A stretch of DNA of 56,933 bases from Actinophytocola sp. Its GTDB lineage: Bacteria; Actinomycetota; Actinomycetes; Mycobacteriales; Pseudonocardiaceae. This document shows positions 9,106 to 18,390 of this stretch, one piece after another. The translations under genes were made by a program, and so were the position numbers. Under the pieces are notes generated by a model. That model was not told where the DNA came from and did not search any database. It saw only the letters and a list, made by a program, of their open reading frames with translations. Location of the stretch: the NCBI GenBank assembly GCA_009379975.1, contig WHSS01000009.1, forward strand, positions 1 through 56,933. Direction: 5' to 3'. Positions within the stretch are counted from its first letter, which is position 1. Every line of letters starts with the position of its first letter.

Positions 9106-9276
9106 CTACCTCCTGCCCTTTCCGCGAGCCGCGCGCGACCGCGACCGCGTCGCCAGGGCGCGTCCGTGATCGAGCTCGGTTCCGTGCGTGTTGGCGCCCT
9201 GCCGCCGTGCTAGCGGGGCCTTCGGCCAGGCGCGCTCAGTGGTCACCTGTCGTGCCGCGATATCCGCGTGCAACAT
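9106..9276 (-). CDS. Candidate 56-aa micro-ORF between rplB and rpsS
   Basis: An ATG at 9276 with AGGTAGG upstream starts 12 nt after the rplB stop. The frame stays open to a TAG 6 nt before the rpsS ATG, and the rpsS Shine-Dalgarno AGGAGG is its last codons. The peptide is very basic, beginning MLHADIAARQVTTERAWPKA and ending SRSRAARGKGRR. A gap of 189 bp here is unusual for an S10 operon. The basic C-terminus could bind RNA, but this is speculation; a chance open frame is possible. Confidence 0.38.
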   Translation of the reverse strand: MLHADIAARQVTTERAWPKAPLARRQGANTHGTELDHGRALATRSRSRAARGKGRR

Positions 9277-9288
9277 TTCTTACCTACC

Positions 9289-10122
9289 TCAGCGCTTCTT
9301 GCCGGTCTTCCGGCGGCGGACGATCAATTTGTCACTCGGCTTGCGGCGGCGGGTCCTGCCCTCGGGCTTACCGTTCGGGTTGACCGGGTGGCGGCCACCC
9401 GAGGTCTTACCCTCACCACCACCGTGCGGGTGGTCGACCGGGTTCATCACGACACCACGCACCGTCGGGCGCTTGCCCCGCCAGCGGTTACGGCCCGCCT
9501 TACCCCAGTTGATGTTGGAGTGCTCCGAGTTGCCCACCTCGCCGACGGTGGCGCGGTTGCGCACGTCGACGTTGCGGATCTCGCCGGAGGGCAGCCGAAG
9601 CTGGGCATAGGGCCCGTCCTTGGCCACCAGCTGGACCTTCGAACCCGCGGAACGCGCCATCTTCGCGCCGCCACCGGGACGAAGCTCGATCGCGTGCACC
9701 ACGGTGCCGACCGGGATGTTGCGCAGCGGCAGGTTGTTGCCCGGCTTGATGTCGGACCGGGGACCGCTCTCCACCATGTCGCCCTGCTTGAGCTTGTCCG
9801 GGGCGATGATGTAGCGCTTCTCGCCGTCGGCGTAGTGCAGCAGGGCGATCCGCGCGGTGCGGTTCGGGTCGTACTCGATGTGCGCAACCTTGGCAGGCAC
9901 GCCGTCCTTGTCGTTGCGACGGAAGTCGATGACGCGATACGCCTGCTTGTGACCGCCACCCTTGTGCCGGGTGGTGATCTTGCCGGACGAGTTGCGGCCG
10001 CCCCGCCCGTTCTTCGGGCGCAGCAGCGACTTCTCCGGCGTCGACCGAGTGATCTCGGCGAAGTCGGACACGCTCGAACCGCGACGACCGGGGGTCGTTG
10101 GCTTGTACTTGCGAATACCCAT
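9289..10122 (-). CDS. rplB: 50S ribosomal protein L2
   Basis: L2 is required for subunit association and peptidyl-transferase activity. The 277-aa protein begins [20 protein letters not shown] and contains [20 protein letters not shown] and the near-universal [14 protein letters not shown] with the functionally important histidine. Normal length; follows rplW by 16 nt. Confidence 0.99.
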   Translation of the reverse strand: MGIRKYKPTTPGRRGSSVSDFAEITRSTPEKSLLRPKNGRGGRNSSGKITTRHKGGGHKQAYRVIDFRRNDKDGVPAKVAHIEYDPNRTARIALLHYADGEKRYIIAPDKLKQGDMVESGPRSDIKPGNNLPLRNIPVGTVVHAIELRPGGGAKMARSAGSKVQLVAKDGPYAQLRLPSGEIRNVDVRNRATVGEVGNSEHSNINWGKAGRNRWRGKRPTVRGVVMNPVDHPHGGGEGKTSGGRHPVNPNGKPEGRTRRRKPSDKLIVRRRKTGKKR

Positions 10123-10138
10123 GTGTCTGCCCAGTCCC

Positions 10139-10447
10139 TTACGCGGTGCCGCCGAAGATCTCGATCGCCTTGCTGTCGGCGGACAGTGTGACGATCGCGC
10201 GCTTGACGTCTTTGCGCTTGCCGTAACCGAACCTGGTGCGCTTGCGCTTACCTTGCCGGTTGAGCGTGTTCACACTGATCACCTTCACGTCGAAGATCTT
10301 CTCGACGGCGATCTTGATCTGGGTCTTGTTCGCGTTCGGGCGAACCTCGAACGTGTACTTGTTCTCCTCGAGCAGCCCGTAGGACTTCTCGGAGATCACC
10401 GGCCTGATGAGAACGTCGCGGTGGTCAGGAATGCTGATCGCGCTCAC
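10139..10447 (-). CDS. rplW: 50S ribosomal protein L23
   Basis: L23 sits at the tunnel exit and is the docking point for trigger factor and SRP. The 102-aa protein has the conserved [20 protein letters not shown] and [20 protein letters not shown]. The start is GTG (10447), overlapping the rplD stop as GTGA. Confidence 0.98.
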   Translation of the reverse strand: MSAISIPDHRDVLIRPVISEKSYGLLEENKYTFEVRPNANKTQIKIAVEKIFDVKVISVNTLNRQGKRKRTRFGYGKRKDVKRAIVTLSADSKAIEIFGGTA

Positions 10448-11133
10448 TGCTCGTCACTCCCTTCGACCTCACTCGAACTGGCACTGGCCTTCGCGCCCTT
10501 ACCCTTGGCGGGGCCGGCGAGGAAGACGTCGAGCGCCGCCTTGGTGAACACCACGTCGTCGTTGACCAGCACGTCGTAGGTGTTGAGCTGGTCCGGCGCG
10601 ATCAGGTGCACGTTGGTCAGGTTGCGCGCGGAACGCCAGCTCAGGTCGTCATCGCGGTGCAGCACCACGAGTACTCGGTTGGCCTGGCTCACCGCGGCGA
10701 TCACGGCCTTGGCCGCCTTCGTCGACGGCTTCTCGCCGGTGACGAACTCGGTCACCACGTGCACCTGCCCGGCGCGCGCCCGATCCGAGAGGGCACCGCG
10801 CAGCGCGGCCGCCTTCATCTTCTTCGGGGTGCGCTGGGTGTAGTCGCGCGGCGTGGGGCCGTGGACGACGCCACCACCGGCGAACTGCGGCGCGCGAACC
10901 GAACCCTGGCGGGCGCGGCCGGTGCCCTTCTGCCGGTACGGCTTGCGACCACCGCCGCGAACCTCGGCGCGGGTCTTGGTGTCGTGCGTGCCCTGGCGGG
11001 CCGCGGCCAGCTGCGCGATGACCACCTGGTGCATCAGCGGCATGTTGGCCTGCACGTCGAAGACCTCTGCGGGCAGCTCGACGGTGCCATCGGCCTTGCC
11101 TGCCGGCGTCTTGAGCTCAACAGTGTTGGTCAT
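10444..11133 (-). CDS. rplD: 50S ribosomal protein L4
   Basis: L4 lines the exit tunnel and in some bacteria represses its own operon. The 229-aa protein contains the tunnel loop [20 protein letters not shown] and ends with an Ala/Ser/Lys-rich tail. The ATG overlaps the rplC stop. Confidence 0.98.
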   Translation of the reverse strand: MTNTVELKTPAGKADGTVELPAEVFDVQANMPLMHQVVIAQLAAARQGTHDTKTRAEVRGGGRKPYRQKGTGRARQGSVRAPQFAGGGVVHGPTPRDYTQRTPKKMKAAALRGALSDRARAGQVHVVTEFVTGEKPSTKAAKAVIAAVSQANRVLVVLHRDDDLSWRSARNLTNVHLIAPDQLNTYDVLVNDDVVFTKAALDVFLAGPAKGKGAKASASSSEVEGSDEQ

Positions 11134-11786
11134 GCGATCACACCACCCTTCGCGGCGGTCTTGACGAACACCAGACCGCCCTTGGGACCGGGCACGGCGC
11201 CCTTGATCAGCAGCAGGCCGTCGTCGGCGCGCACGTCGTGCACCGTCAGGCCCTGCGTGGTGATCCGCTCATGTCCCATCCGACCCGCCATGCGCAGGCC
11301 CTTGAACACCCGGCCCGGCGTGGCGCAGCCACCGATGGAACCTGGCTTGCGGTGCACCGCCTGGGCACCGTGGCTGGCGCCCTGGCCCTTGAAGCCGTGA
11401 CGCTTCATGACACCCGCGTAGCCCTTGCCCTTGCTGGTTCCGGTGACGTCGACGACCTGGCCTGCGGCGAACACCTCGGCGGTGATCTCCTGGCCGACCT
11501 CGTAGGTGTCGGCGTCGGTGGTACGCAGCTCGGCGAGATACCGGCGCGGAGTCACGCCCGCCTTGTCGAAGTGACCGGTCCTCGGCTTGTTGACCTTGCG
11601 GGGGTCGATCGCGCCGAAGGCCAGCTGCACGGCCGTGTAGCCGTCACTGTCCTGGTTGCGCACCTGGGTCACCACGTTCGGCCCAGCCTTGACGACGGTC
11701 ACCGGGATGATCCGGTTCTTCTCGTCGAAGATCTGGGTCATGCCGAGCTTGGTGCCCAGGATGCCCTTCATTTGCCTGTCAGACAT
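11130..11786 (-). CDS. rplC: 50S ribosomal protein L3
   Basis: L3 is an early assembly protein reaching the peptidyl-transferase centre. The 218-aa protein contains [20 protein letters not shown] near its start and [19 protein letters not shown] around the central loop with [22 protein letters not shown] at 11786 is used; an internal ATG five codons later is a possible alternative. Confidence 0.98.
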   Translation of the reverse strand: MSDRQMKGILGTKLGMTQIFDEKNRIIPVTVVKAGPNVVTQVRNQDSDGYTAVQLAFGAIDPRKVNKPRTGHFDKAGVTPRRYLAELRTTDADTYEVGQEITAEVFAAGQVVDVTGTSKGKGYAGVMKRHGFKGQGASHGAQAVHRKPGSIGGCATPGRVFKGLRMAGRMGHERITTQGLTVHDVRADDGLLLIKGAVPGPKGGLVFVKTAAKGGVIA

Positions 11787-11817
11787 GAGTCTCTTATCTC
11801 CGCCGCTGCGCTACGCT

Positions 11818-12123
11818 TTACTGGATATTGACGTCGACGCTGGCCGGAAGGTCGATGCGCATGAGCGCGTCGACAGTCTTCGGCGTCGGGTCGAGGATGT
11901 CGATCAGCCGCTTGTGGGTGCGCATCTCGAAGTGCTCGCGCGAATCCTTGTACTTGTGCGGCGAGCGGATGACGCAGTAGACGTTCTTCTCGGTCGGCAG
12001 CGGCACCGGCCCGACCACACTCGCGCCGGTGCGCGTGACCGTCTCAACGATCTTGCGCGCGCTGGCGTCGATGGCCTCGTGGTCATAGGCCTTGAGCCGG
12101 ATGCGGATCTTTTGTCCCGCCAT
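11818..12123 (-). CDS. rpsJ: 30S ribosomal protein S10
   Basis: S10 is the first gene of the S10 cluster and doubles as NusE in antitermination. The product is 101 aa, starting [20 protein letters not shown]; it contains the conserved [23 protein letters not shown] at 12123; the upstream in-frame extension runs through the leader and is not coding. Confidence 0.98.
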
Positions 12124-12405
12124 GGTGGCAGCTCGTTCCTTCGTCGTCCCAGAGACGCTGGCGTCTCGTGCCGCTATCTCACTGGTGGCAGTTCCGACGG
12201 CCCCGATCGGGGCCGTCTTCACTCCGGTTTCCGCACGTCAACGTCTCGTCATCCGGTCCACGCGGTCGGGCGTGTCGCACACGACGCACAGACTGATACT
12301 CAAGATGCGTTGTCGTTCGGTGGCTTTTCGTGACGGGGTCGCGGGTTGCGACCCCTGGCTTACGCCGCCGCCGTGCGCGGTGAGGCGTAACCCCGCGGCT
12401 GCTCG
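12124..12405 (-). promoter_or_regulatory. S10 operon leader with strong hairpins
   Basis: This is the untranslated stretch between tuf and rpsJ. It contains a perfect 20-bp palindrome (ACGGCCCC-GATC-GGGGCCGT) at 12197-12216, 74 nt before the rpsJ ATG, and a TTACGCC/GGCGTAA hairpin at 12360-12390. These could be a leader attenuator or part of the tuf terminator set. No promoter could be fixed with confidence and no gene is seen. Confidence 0.45.
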
Positions 12406-12459
12406 CGCGGGGGCGGCCGATTCTTTCGACATCACTGCCGAGAAACCGGCCGCCCCGCG
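12406..12459 (-). terminator. Hairpin downstream of tuf
   Basis: A 13-bp stem with one bulged G (CGCGGGGCGGCCG and its complement) encloses a 27-nt loop, 55 nt past the tuf stop. It is the likely tuf terminator, with no U-run. Confidence 0.6.
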
Positions 12460-12514
12460 ACGAGCAACCCTAGTAGTTTCGCATACGCCGAGTTCAGAGA
12501 CGAACTCGGGGTCG

Positions 12515-13708
12515 CTACTTGGTGATGCTGGTGACCTGGCCGGCGCCGACGGTGCGGCCACCCTCACGGATGGCGAACCGCAGGCCCTCGTCCATGGCGA
12601 TCGGCTGGATGAGCGTCACGCTGATGTTGGTGTTGTCGCCCGGCATGACCATCTCGGTGCCCTCGGGGAGGGTGACGACGCCGGTCACGTCCGTGGTACG
12701 GAAGTAGAACTGCGGCCGGTAGTTGTTGAAGAACGGCGTGTGGCGGCCACCCTCGTCCTTGGACAGGATGTAGACCGACGCCTCGAACTCGGTGTGCGGG
12801 GTCGTGGTGCCCGGCTTGATGACGACCTGGCCACGCTCGACGTCTTCCCGCTTGATGCCACGCAGCAGCAGCGCCGCGTTGTCACCGGCCTGGCCGTAGT
12901 CGAGCATCTTGTTGAACATCTCGATGCTGGTGACCGTGGTCTTCGTGGTGCCCTCGCGGATACCGACGACCTCGACCTCTTCGTTGAGCTTGACCGCGCC
13001 ACGCTCGATACGGCCGGTGACGACCGTACCGCGACCGGTGATGGTGAAGACGTCCTCGATCGGCATGAGGAACGGCTTCTCGGTCTCGCGGACCGGGTCC
13101 GGCACGTTCTCGTCGACGGCGTTCATCAGCTCGGCGACCTTTTCGGCCCACTTGTCGTCACCCTCGAGGGCGAGCAGCGCGGAGACCTGGACGACCGGAG
13201 CGTCGTCACCGGGGAACTCGTACTCGTTGAGCAGCTCCCGGACCTCCAGCTCGACGAGCTCGAGGATCTCCTCGTCGTCGACCATGTCGGCCTTGTTCAG
13301 CGCGACCACGATGTAGGGCACGCCGACCTGGCGAGCGAGCAGCACGTGCTCTTTGGTCTGCGGCATCGGGCCGTCGGTCGCCGCGACCACCAGGATCGCG
13401 CCGTCCATCTGGGCGGCACCGGTGATCATGTTCTTGATGTAGTCGGCGTGACCGGGGGCGTCAACGTGCGCGTAGTGGCGCTTCTCGGTCTGGTACTCGA
13501 CGTGCGAGATGTTGATCGTGATGCCGCGCTGCTTCTCTTCCGGCGCGTTGTCGATCTGCTCGAACGCACGCGACTGGTTGAGCTCCGGGAACTTTTCGTG
13601 CAGCACTTTGGTGATCGCCGCGGTCAACGTGGTCTTCCCGTGGTCGACGTGACCGATCGTGCCGATGTTGACGTGCGGCTTGCTCCGCTCGAACTTCGCC
13701 TTCGCCAC
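12515..13708 (-). CDS. tuf: Elongation factor Tu
   Basis: EF-Tu delivers aminoacyl-tRNA to the ribosome as a GTP complex. The 397-aa protein has G1 GHVDHGKT (19-26), the G3 box DAPGH (as in mycobacteria) and the G4 box NKAD, followed by the two beta-barrel domains. GTG start at 13708 with AGGAGG 7-8 nt upstream. It is separated from fusA by 219 bp containing a long inverted repeat, so it probably has its own leader and promoter. Confidence 0.99.
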   Translation of the reverse strand: MAKAKFERSKPHVNIGTIGHVDHGKTTLTAAITKVLHEKFPELNQSRAFEQIDNAPEEKQRGITINISHVEYQTEKRHYAHVDAPGHADYIKNMITGAAQMDGAILVVAATDGPMPQTKEHVLLARQVGVPYIVVALNKADMVDDEEILELVELEVRELLNEYEFPGDDAPVVQVSALLALEGDDKWAEKVAELMNAVDENVPDPVRETEKPFLMPIEDVFTITGRGTVVTGRIERGAVKLNEEVEVVGIREGTTKTTVTSIEMFNKMLDYGQAGDNAALLLRGIKREDVERGQVVIKPGTTTPHTEFEASVYILSKDEGGRHTPFFNNYRPQFYFRTTDVTGVVTLPEGTEMVMPGDNTNISVTLIQPIAMDEGLRFAIREGGRTVGAGQVTSITK

Positions 13709-13737
13709 TGGAATGTCCTCCTGTGTTAATCCTAGAT

Positions 13738-13845
13738 AGGGCTATTCACTTCGTCGTATGCCCAGTTGGTTCGTAAATCTCACGTCATCGGAGTAGCCAT
13801 GAGCCACCTCCGGCGGCCCCCGTCTACTGGATCGTGAATAGCCCT
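13738..13845 (-). promoter_or_regulatory. 12-bp inverted repeat in the tuf leader
   Basis: AGGGCTATTCAC at 13738-13749 is exactly complementary to 13834-13845, with an 84-nt loop. The arm nearest tuf ends about 17 nt upstream of the tuf Shine-Dalgarno. An A/T-rich stretch (13849-13862) beyond the far arm could hold a -10 element. A structured 5' leader controlling tuf is plausible but unproven. Confidence 0.45.
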
Positions 13846-13922
13846 CCTGGACTGTACATATATCTCTTGCTATTGGTCGGTGTTATGCGGACCTTGGGTG
13901 GACCCCTCGCCCCGCGGGCCTA

Positions 13923-13936
13923 GGGGATTATTCCCC
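13923..13936 (-). terminator. Small hairpin over the fusA stop codon
   Basis: GGGGA-ATAA-TCCCC spans the fusA TAA and is followed by a CCCCT/AGGGG dyad enclosing GCCC/GGGC. Together they may terminate fusA transcription. Weak evidence. Confidence 0.35.
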
Positions 13937-16030
13937 GGTGGCCTTCGCGATGATTTCCTTTGCGACGTTGCTCGGAACTTCGGCGTAGGAATCGAACTGC
14001 ATGGAGTAGTTCGCGCGGCCTTGGGTCTTCGACCGCAGGTCGCCCACATATCCGAACATCTCCGACAGCGGAACCAGTGCCTTCACGACACGGGTACCCG
14101 AACGCTCCTCCATGGCCTGGATCTGGCCACGGCGGGAGTTCAGGTCCCCGATGACGTCACCCATGTATTCCTCGGGCGTGGTCACCTCGACCGCCATCAT
14201 CGGCTCGAGCAGTACCGGCTTCGCCTGCTTCGCGGCGTCTTTCAACACCATGGAGCCGGCGATCTTGAAGGCCATCTCCGAAGAGTCAACCTCGTGGTAC
14301 GCACCGTCCAACAAGGTCACCTTCAACCCGACGAGCGGGTATCCGGCGAGCACGCCGTACTGCATGGCGTCCTGGGCACCGGCGTCGACCGACGGGATGT
14401 ACTCCCGCGGCACCCGGCCGCCCGTGACCTTGTTGTCGAACTCGTAAAGCGCACCGTCAGCAGTGGTCGCGAGCGGCTCGAGCTTGATGATCACTCGCGC
14501 GAACTGGCCGGAGCCACCCGTCTGCTTCTTGTGCGTGTATTCATGCTTGTCGACCGTCTTGCGGATCGTCTCACGGTAGGCCACCTGCGGCTTACCGATG
14601 TTCGCCTCGACCTTGTAGTCGGACTTCATCCGGTTGACCAGCACCTCGAGGTGAAGTTCACCCATTCCGGCGATGATCGTCTGGCCGGTCTCGTCGTCCT
14701 GCTTGACCTGGAAGGTGGGGTCTTCCTCCGCCAGCTTCTGGATCGCGGTCGACAACTTCTCCTGGTCGGCCTTGGTCTTCGGCTCGATGGCCACCTCGAT
14801 GACCGGCTCGGGGAAGGTCATCGACTCCAGCACAACCGGGTTGGCCGAGTCGGCGAGCGTGTCCCCGGTCGTGGTGTCCTTCAGGCCCTGCACCGCGTAG
14901 ATGTGACCGGCCTGACCGACCTCGATCGGGTTCTCCTTGTTGGAGTGCATCTGGAACAGCTTCCCGATGCGCTCCTTCCGCTCCTTGGTCGCGTTGACGA
15001 CCTGGGTGCCCGCCGCGATCTTGCCCGAGTAGACCCGGATGTAGGTCAGCTTGCCGAAGAACGGGTGCGCGGCGATCTTGAACGCCAGCGCCGAGAACGG
15101 CTCATCGGTCGACGGCTTGCGGTACACCACGGTCTCGCCGTCGGGGAGGAAGCCTTCGACGGCGGGAACATCCAGCGGCGACGGCAGGTAGTCGATCACC
15201 GCGTCGAGCATGGGCTGGACGCCCTTGTTCTTGAACGCCGAACCGGTGAGCACCGGGTAGGCCTCACGGGTGACCGTCAGCTGCCGGATACCGGCCTTGA
15301 TCTCGGCCTCGGTCAGCTCCTCGCCGCCGAAGAACTTCTCCATCAGCGCGTCATCGGTCTCGGCGACGGCCTCGATCAGCTTCTCGCGGTACTCGGCTGC
15401 CGTCTCGGCGAGGTCGGCCGGGATGTCCTCGACCTCGTAGTCCTCGCCCTTCTTGACGTCACCACGCCAGGTGAGCGCCTTCATCCGGACCAGGTCGACG
15501 ACGCCCTCGAACTCGTTCTCCGCGCCGATCGGCAACTGGATGACGAGCGGGCGCGCGCCGAGGCGCTCGGTGATGGTGCGCACGGTGAAGTAGAAGTCCG
15601 CGCCGAGCTTGTCCATCTTGTTGACGAAACAGATCCGGGGAACTTCGTACTTGTCGGCCTGGCGCCAGACCTGCTCGGACTGGGGCTCAACGCCCTCTTT
15701 TCCGTCAAAGACCGCGACCGCACCGTCGAGCACCCGCAGCGATCGCTCCACCTCGACGGTGAAGTCGACGTGCCCTGGGGTGTCGATGATGTTGACCTGG
15801 TGGTCGGCCCAGAAGGTGGTGGTGGCAGCCGAGGTAATGGTGATACCCCGCTTCTGCTCCTCCTCCATCCAGTCCATCGTCGCGGCGCCGTCGTGCACCT
15901 CGCCGATCTTGTAGTTGATCCCGGTGTAGAACAGGATCCGCTCGGTCGTTGTGGTCTTACCGGCATCAATGTGAGCCATGATGCCGATATTGCGGACCTT
16001 GTTCAGGTCGGTCAGCACATCGCGTGCCAC
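13928..16030 (-). CDS. fusA: Elongation factor G
   Basis: EF-G is the translocation and ribosome-recycling GTPase. The 700-aa protein has G1 AHIDAGKT (19-26), the G3 box DTPGHVDF, the G4 box NKMDK and domains II to V (C-terminal [19 protein letters not shown]). The start is GTG at 16030 and the length is typical. It follows rpsG by 60 nt, in which an 8-bp hairpin (16061-16084) is found. Confidence 0.99.
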   Translation of the reverse strand: MARDVLTDLNKVRNIGIMAHIDAGKTTTTERILFYTGINYKIGEVHDGAATMDWMEEEQKRGITITSAATTTFWADHQVNIIDTPGHVDFTVEVERSLRVLDGAVAVFDGKEGVEPQSEQVWRQADKYEVPRICFVNKMDKLGADFYFTVRTITERLGARPLVIQLPIGAENEFEGVVDLVRMKALTWRGDVKKGEDYEVEDIPADLAETAAEYREKLIEAVAETDDALMEKFFGGEELTEAEIKAGIRQLTVTREAYPVLTGSAFKNKGVQPMLDAVIDYLPSPLDVPAVEGFLPDGETVVYRKPSTDEPFSALAFKIAAHPFFGKLTYIRVYSGKIAAGTQVVNATKERKERIGKLFQMHSNKENPIEVGQAGHIYAVQGLKDTTTGDTLADSANPVVLESMTFPEPVIEVAIEPKTKADQEKLSTAIQKLAEEDPTFQVKQDDETGQTIIAGMGELHLEVLVNRMKSDYKVEANIGKPQVAYRETIRKTVDKHEYTHKKQTGGSGQFARVIIKLEPLATTADGALYEFDNKVTGGRVPREYIPSVDAGAQDAMQYGVLAGYPLVGLKVTLLDGAYHEVDSSEMAFKIAGSMVLKDAAKQAKPVLLEPMMAVEVTTPEEYMGDVIGDLNSRRGQIQAMEERSGTRVVKALVPLSEMFGYVGDLRSKTQGRANYSMQFDSYAEVPSNVAKEIIAKATGE

Positions 16031-16060
16031 GAGAGTGTTCCCCTGTCCTTAAGCGTGGGA

Positions 16061-16084
16061 CCCGGCGCGTGTGGTAGCGCCGGG
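16061..16084 (-). promoter_or_regulatory. Hairpin in the rpsG-fusA spacer
   Basis: A perfect 8-bp stem (CCCGGCGC / GCGCCGGG, 8-nt loop) lies 7 nt past the rpsG stop and 30 nt before the fusA start. It could be an S7-type regulatory site or a processing signal; the role is not known. Confidence 0.4.
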
Positions 16085-16090
16085 AGGTGT

Positions 16091-16561
16091 TCACCAGCGG
16101 TAGTGGGCGAACGCCTTGTTCGACTCGGCCATCTTGTGAGTGTCCTCGCGGCGCTTGACGCTCGCCCCGAGGGCGTTGCTGGCGTCCAGCAACTCGTTCT
16201 GCAGACGCTCGACCATGGTCTTCTCACGACGCACGCGAGAGAAGCTCACCAGCCAGCGCAACGCAAGGGTCGTCGAGCGGCCGGGCTTGACCTCGATCGG
16301 CACCTGGTAGGTGGCGCCACCGACGCGGCGGCTCTTCACCTCGATGGTGGGCCGCACGTTGTCCAGCGCTCGCTTGAGGGTGACGACCGGATCCGTGCCG
16401 GTCTTCTCCCGCGCGCCCTCGAGTGCGCCGTAGACGATGCGCTCCGCGACGGAACGCTTGCCGTCCCTGAGCACCTTGTTGATCAGCTGAGTGACCAGCG
16501 GGGAGCTGTATACGGGATCGGAGATCAACGGCCGCTTCGGGGCCGGACCCTTGCGGGGCAT
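16091..16561 (-). CDS. rpsG: 30S ribosomal protein S7
   Basis: S7 is the head-assembly initiator of the small subunit and the typical str-operon regulator. The 156-aa protein begins [20 protein letters not shown] and ends [18 protein letters not shown] at 16561 overlaps the TAA of a 24-codon ORF as TAATG, preceded by AAGGAG. That junction is a second copy of the rpsL end. Confidence 0.99.
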   Translation of the reverse strand: MPRKGPAPKRPLISDPVYSSPLVTQLINKVLRDGKRSVAERIVYGALEGAREKTGTDPVVTLKRALDNVRPTIEVKSRRVGGATYQVPIEVKPGRSTTLALRWLVSFSRVRREKTMVERLQNELLDASNALGASVKRREDTHKMAESNKAFAHYRW

Positions 16562-16649
16562 TAGCTCTTCTCCTTAAGACTTGCCGCGATGCCCCAGTGG
16601 CCGCTTCGGGGCCGACTCTGCTGTTGGCGGGGCATTAGCTCTTCTCCTT
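16530..16649 (-). repeat. Tandem duplication of the rpsL-end/rpsG-start junction
   Basis: Two copies lie in tandem: 16599-16649 and 16530-16575. Each has a 23-bp identical block (16627-16649 and 16553-16575) holding AAGGAG, a TAATG stop/start and CCCCGC, and a 15-bp identical block GGCCGCTTCGGGGCC (16599-16613 and 16530-16544). The copy nearest rpsL carries the true rpsL stop; the other carries the true rpsG start. Confidence 0.9.
16561..16635 (-). CDS. Candidate 24-aa micro-ORF created between rpsL and rpsG
   Basis: The duplicated rpsG start (ATG at 16635, overlapping the rpsL TAA as TAATG) opens a frame that ends in the duplicated rpsL tail and a TAA overlapping the true rpsG ATG. The peptide begins [14 protein letters not shown] and ends LKEKS, the same last four residues as S12 (KEKS). 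It has a Shine-Dalgarno (AAGGAG) inside rpsL. It should be translated if the neighbours are coupled; any function is unknown. Confidence 0.45.
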   Translation of the reverse strand: MPRQQQSRPRSGHWGIAASLKEKS

Positions 16650-17009
16650 CTTCGCGCCGTACCGGCTGCGCGCCTGCTTACGGCCCTTCACACCCTGGGT
16701 GTCGAGGGAGCCGCGGATGATCTTGTAACGAACGCCGGGGAGGTCCTTCACACGACCGCCACGCACGAGCACCATCGAGTGCTCCTGGAGGTTGTGACCC
16801 TCGCCCGGGATGTAGGCGGTGACCTCGATGCCGCTGGTCAGCTTCACACGTGCGACCTTGCGCAGCGCCGAGTTCGGCTTCTTGGGAGTGGTGGTGTACA
16901 CGCGCGTGCAGACGCCACGACGCTGGGGGCTTCCCTTGAGCGCCGCGGTCTTCTGCTTGACAGCCTTGTCCTGGCGGCCCTTGCGGACCAGCTGCTGGAT
17001 CGTGGGCAA
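16635..17009 (-). CDS. rpsL: 30S ribosomal protein S12
   Basis: S12 governs decoding accuracy. The product is 124 aa with a TTG start at 17009 ([18 protein letters not shown] follows), which fits the family start and exact length; the longer upstream frame is leader. [18 protein letters not shown] keeps Lys43, so no streptomycin-resistance change is seen there. The start has only a weak Shine-Dalgarno (GAAAG). Confidence 0.98.
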   Translation of the reverse strand: MPTIQQLVRKGRQDKAVKQKTAALKGSPQRRGVCTRVYTTTPKKPNSALRKVARVKLTSGIEVTAYIPGEGHNLQEHSMVLVRGGRVKDLPGVRYKIIRGSLDTQGVKGRKQARSRYGAKKEKS

Positions 17010-17432
17010 TGGACCAGCTTTCTGTGAAATCGCTACCGTGTTCGTGTTCCTGGTTGTCTTGGTTCCCCGGTCCCCGAGGTCGGGCGTGTCGGCCCGATAC
17101 AAGGCTCGCATTTCCCTGTATCTTTTCCATCGGGTTTCCGAGGAGCTCCGCTTCACGTCGGCGCATACACGCTTGACAGGCACGCGGAGCGGCCCGACAC
17201 CGTCGGGCACAGGGATCAAAGATACCTGGCCCGATAACGTCAGCCACATCGGGGGTCCATTTGGCCGACGCCAAAGCCCGCCAGCACCGGCAACGAAGGT
17301 GTCACCAGCGTAGCGCGGATCGGTGAAACCGCCACACTATTCCCCCGCGTGGTCCATGATGAGGCACAACATTGTGTCGCGGGGTGGACGCGCCCGCGGC
17401 GAAGTCGCAGGCAGAGGGATGGGTGGAGCACA
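17010..17432. other. Divergent intergenic region between rpsL and the YbaB-like gene
   Basis: This 423-bp region must hold the leftward rpsL promoter and the rightward promoter of the accessory block. A perfect 7-bp hairpin GCCCGAC-ACC-GTCGGGC is at 17192-17208. A TTGACA hexamer on the plus strand (17173-17178) has only a poor -10 (GACACC) 17 bp later. No gene seen. Confidence 0.5.
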
Positions 17433-18044
17433 GTGTCAGCAGAGATGGAACGGCTCATCGCCGAGTTCGAGAAGTTCCAGTCCAAGATCAAGCAGGCCGA
17501 GGTGCGGTTCGACCGGGTCGGCCAGATGCAACAGCAACTCGCCGAACTCGAAACGGCCGCGACCTCGCCCGATCGAACGGTAACCGTCGTCGCGGGTCCT
17601 GGCGGCGTGATCAAGGACATCCAGTTCACCCCCGACGCGCTCCGCAGGCCACCGGGCGCGCTGTCCGCCATGATCATGTCCACGCTGAACGCCGCCGTCG
17701 CCGACGCCGCCCGTAAGCAGGCAGGCGTCGTCGACGAAAACATGGGCGGCGCGCTCGGCAACGTCAACGTCACCGATCAGGTCCTCCAAGCCCAAGCCGA
17801 AGCGATGGGAACCACGGTCGAAGATCTGAAGTCGAAGATGACCGAAGAGGGTTCGGTCGCCGCGGACACGTCGCAGCGGCAGGACGACTACCACGACGCA
17901 TACGACGACGAGGAAATCGGCGGGGCATCCGTGTTCGAGGACACCGGCTCGAACCAGCCTCCACCGGCAACCGGCGGCGCCTCACGGGCCGACGACTTCC
18001 TCAACAACCTGCTCAACGACGATGACGAGGGCTACCGACGATGA
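17433..18044 (+). CDS. YbaB/EbfC-family protein with acidic C-terminal tail
   Basis: YbaB/EbfC proteins are small nucleoid-associated DNA-binding dimers; in actinobacteria, relatives often precede type VII secretion substrates. The product is 203 aa. Residues 1-45 form a coiled coil (ERLIAEFEKFQSKIKQAEVR), 50-105 the YbaB-like core (TVTVVAGPGGVIKDIQFTPD), and the last 60 are Asp/Glu/Gly-rich, ending DDFLNNLLNDDDEGYRR. The start is GTG at 17433 with GGTGGAG upstream. Its stop overlaps the next gene's ATG, marking an operon. It may be a DNA-binding regulator or a chaperone of the secreted partner; the latter is inference. Confidence 0.75.
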   Translation: MSAEMERLIAEFEKFQSKIKQAEVRFDRVGQMQQQLAELETAATSPDRTVTVVAGPGGVIKDIQFTPDALRRPPGALSAMIMSTLNAAVADAARKQAGVVDENMGGALGNVNVTDQVLQAQAEAMGTTVEDLKSKMTEEGSVAADTSQRQDDYHDAYDDEEIGGASVFEDTGSNQPPPATGGASRADDFLNNLLNDDDEGYRR

Positions 18045-18373
18045 CTTCCGGCAAGGGATACCGCGTCGACATTCCGGCGCTGCGCACCTACAGCAAAAAC
18101 CTCAGCTACTACGAAGAGGAAGCCGACGCGTTCGGCAGGCTCGTGGACCAGGCCGACGTCACCAACGAGTCCTGGGGCATCATCGGCCTGGCGGTCAAGA
18201 GCCAGTACACCGACAAGCTGCAGGAGTTGCGGGACCTGCTGGACACCATGAAGCAAGGCGTCGAAACGTTCTCCGACAAGATCAACACGGCCGCAACCAT
18301 CTACCAAGGCGCGGAAGACGACGCCACGATGAACTTCGGCCAGCACGAAGCCCAGATCGACGGACCACGCTGA
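18041..18373 (+). CDS. EspC-like / WXG100-superfamily type VII secretion substrate
   Basis: This is a 110-aa helical protein with the type VII substrate layout: two helices joined by ESWGIIG (Trp45-Gly46, a WxG-type turn) and a C-terminal Y-x-x-x-E secretion signal (YQGAE, 88-92). The best family match from memory is the EspC-like ESX substrate group. There is no signal peptide. The ATG overlaps the YbaB-like stop. It is likely exported, perhaps as a dimer with the downstream protein. No ESX core genes (EccC, EccD) lie in the window, so secretion must use machinery elsewhere. Confidence 0.75.
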   Translation: MTSGKGYRVDIPALRTYSKNLSYYEEEADAFGRLVDQADVTNESWGIIGLAVKSQYTDKLQELRDLLDTMKQGVETFSDKINTAATIYQGAEDDATMNFGQHEAQIDGPR

Positions 18374-18390
18374 AGACATAGGGGGACCCC

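Noticed and set aside
7069..9213. Very long plus-strand frame opposite rplP, rpsC, rplV and rpsS
   Set aside because: Shadow of the ribosomal protein genes; low-complexity Arg/Ala/Leu content and no family resemblance.
12515..13708. EF-Tu DAPGH instead of DCPGH as an elfamycin-resistance change
   Set aside because: Ala at this place is ordinary in mycobacteria and relatives, so it is not a sign of resistance.
13880..16564. 894-codon plus-strand frame opposite fusA and rpsG
   Set aside because: Antisense shadow of EF-G and S7, which are certain.
16635..17009. Streptomycin-resistance change in S12
   Set aside because: The KKPNS segment keeps the wild-type lysine, and no other known change is seen.
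17173..17201. TTGACA promoter for the YbaB-like gene
   Set aside because: The -10 at the right spacing (GACACC) is too poor to call.
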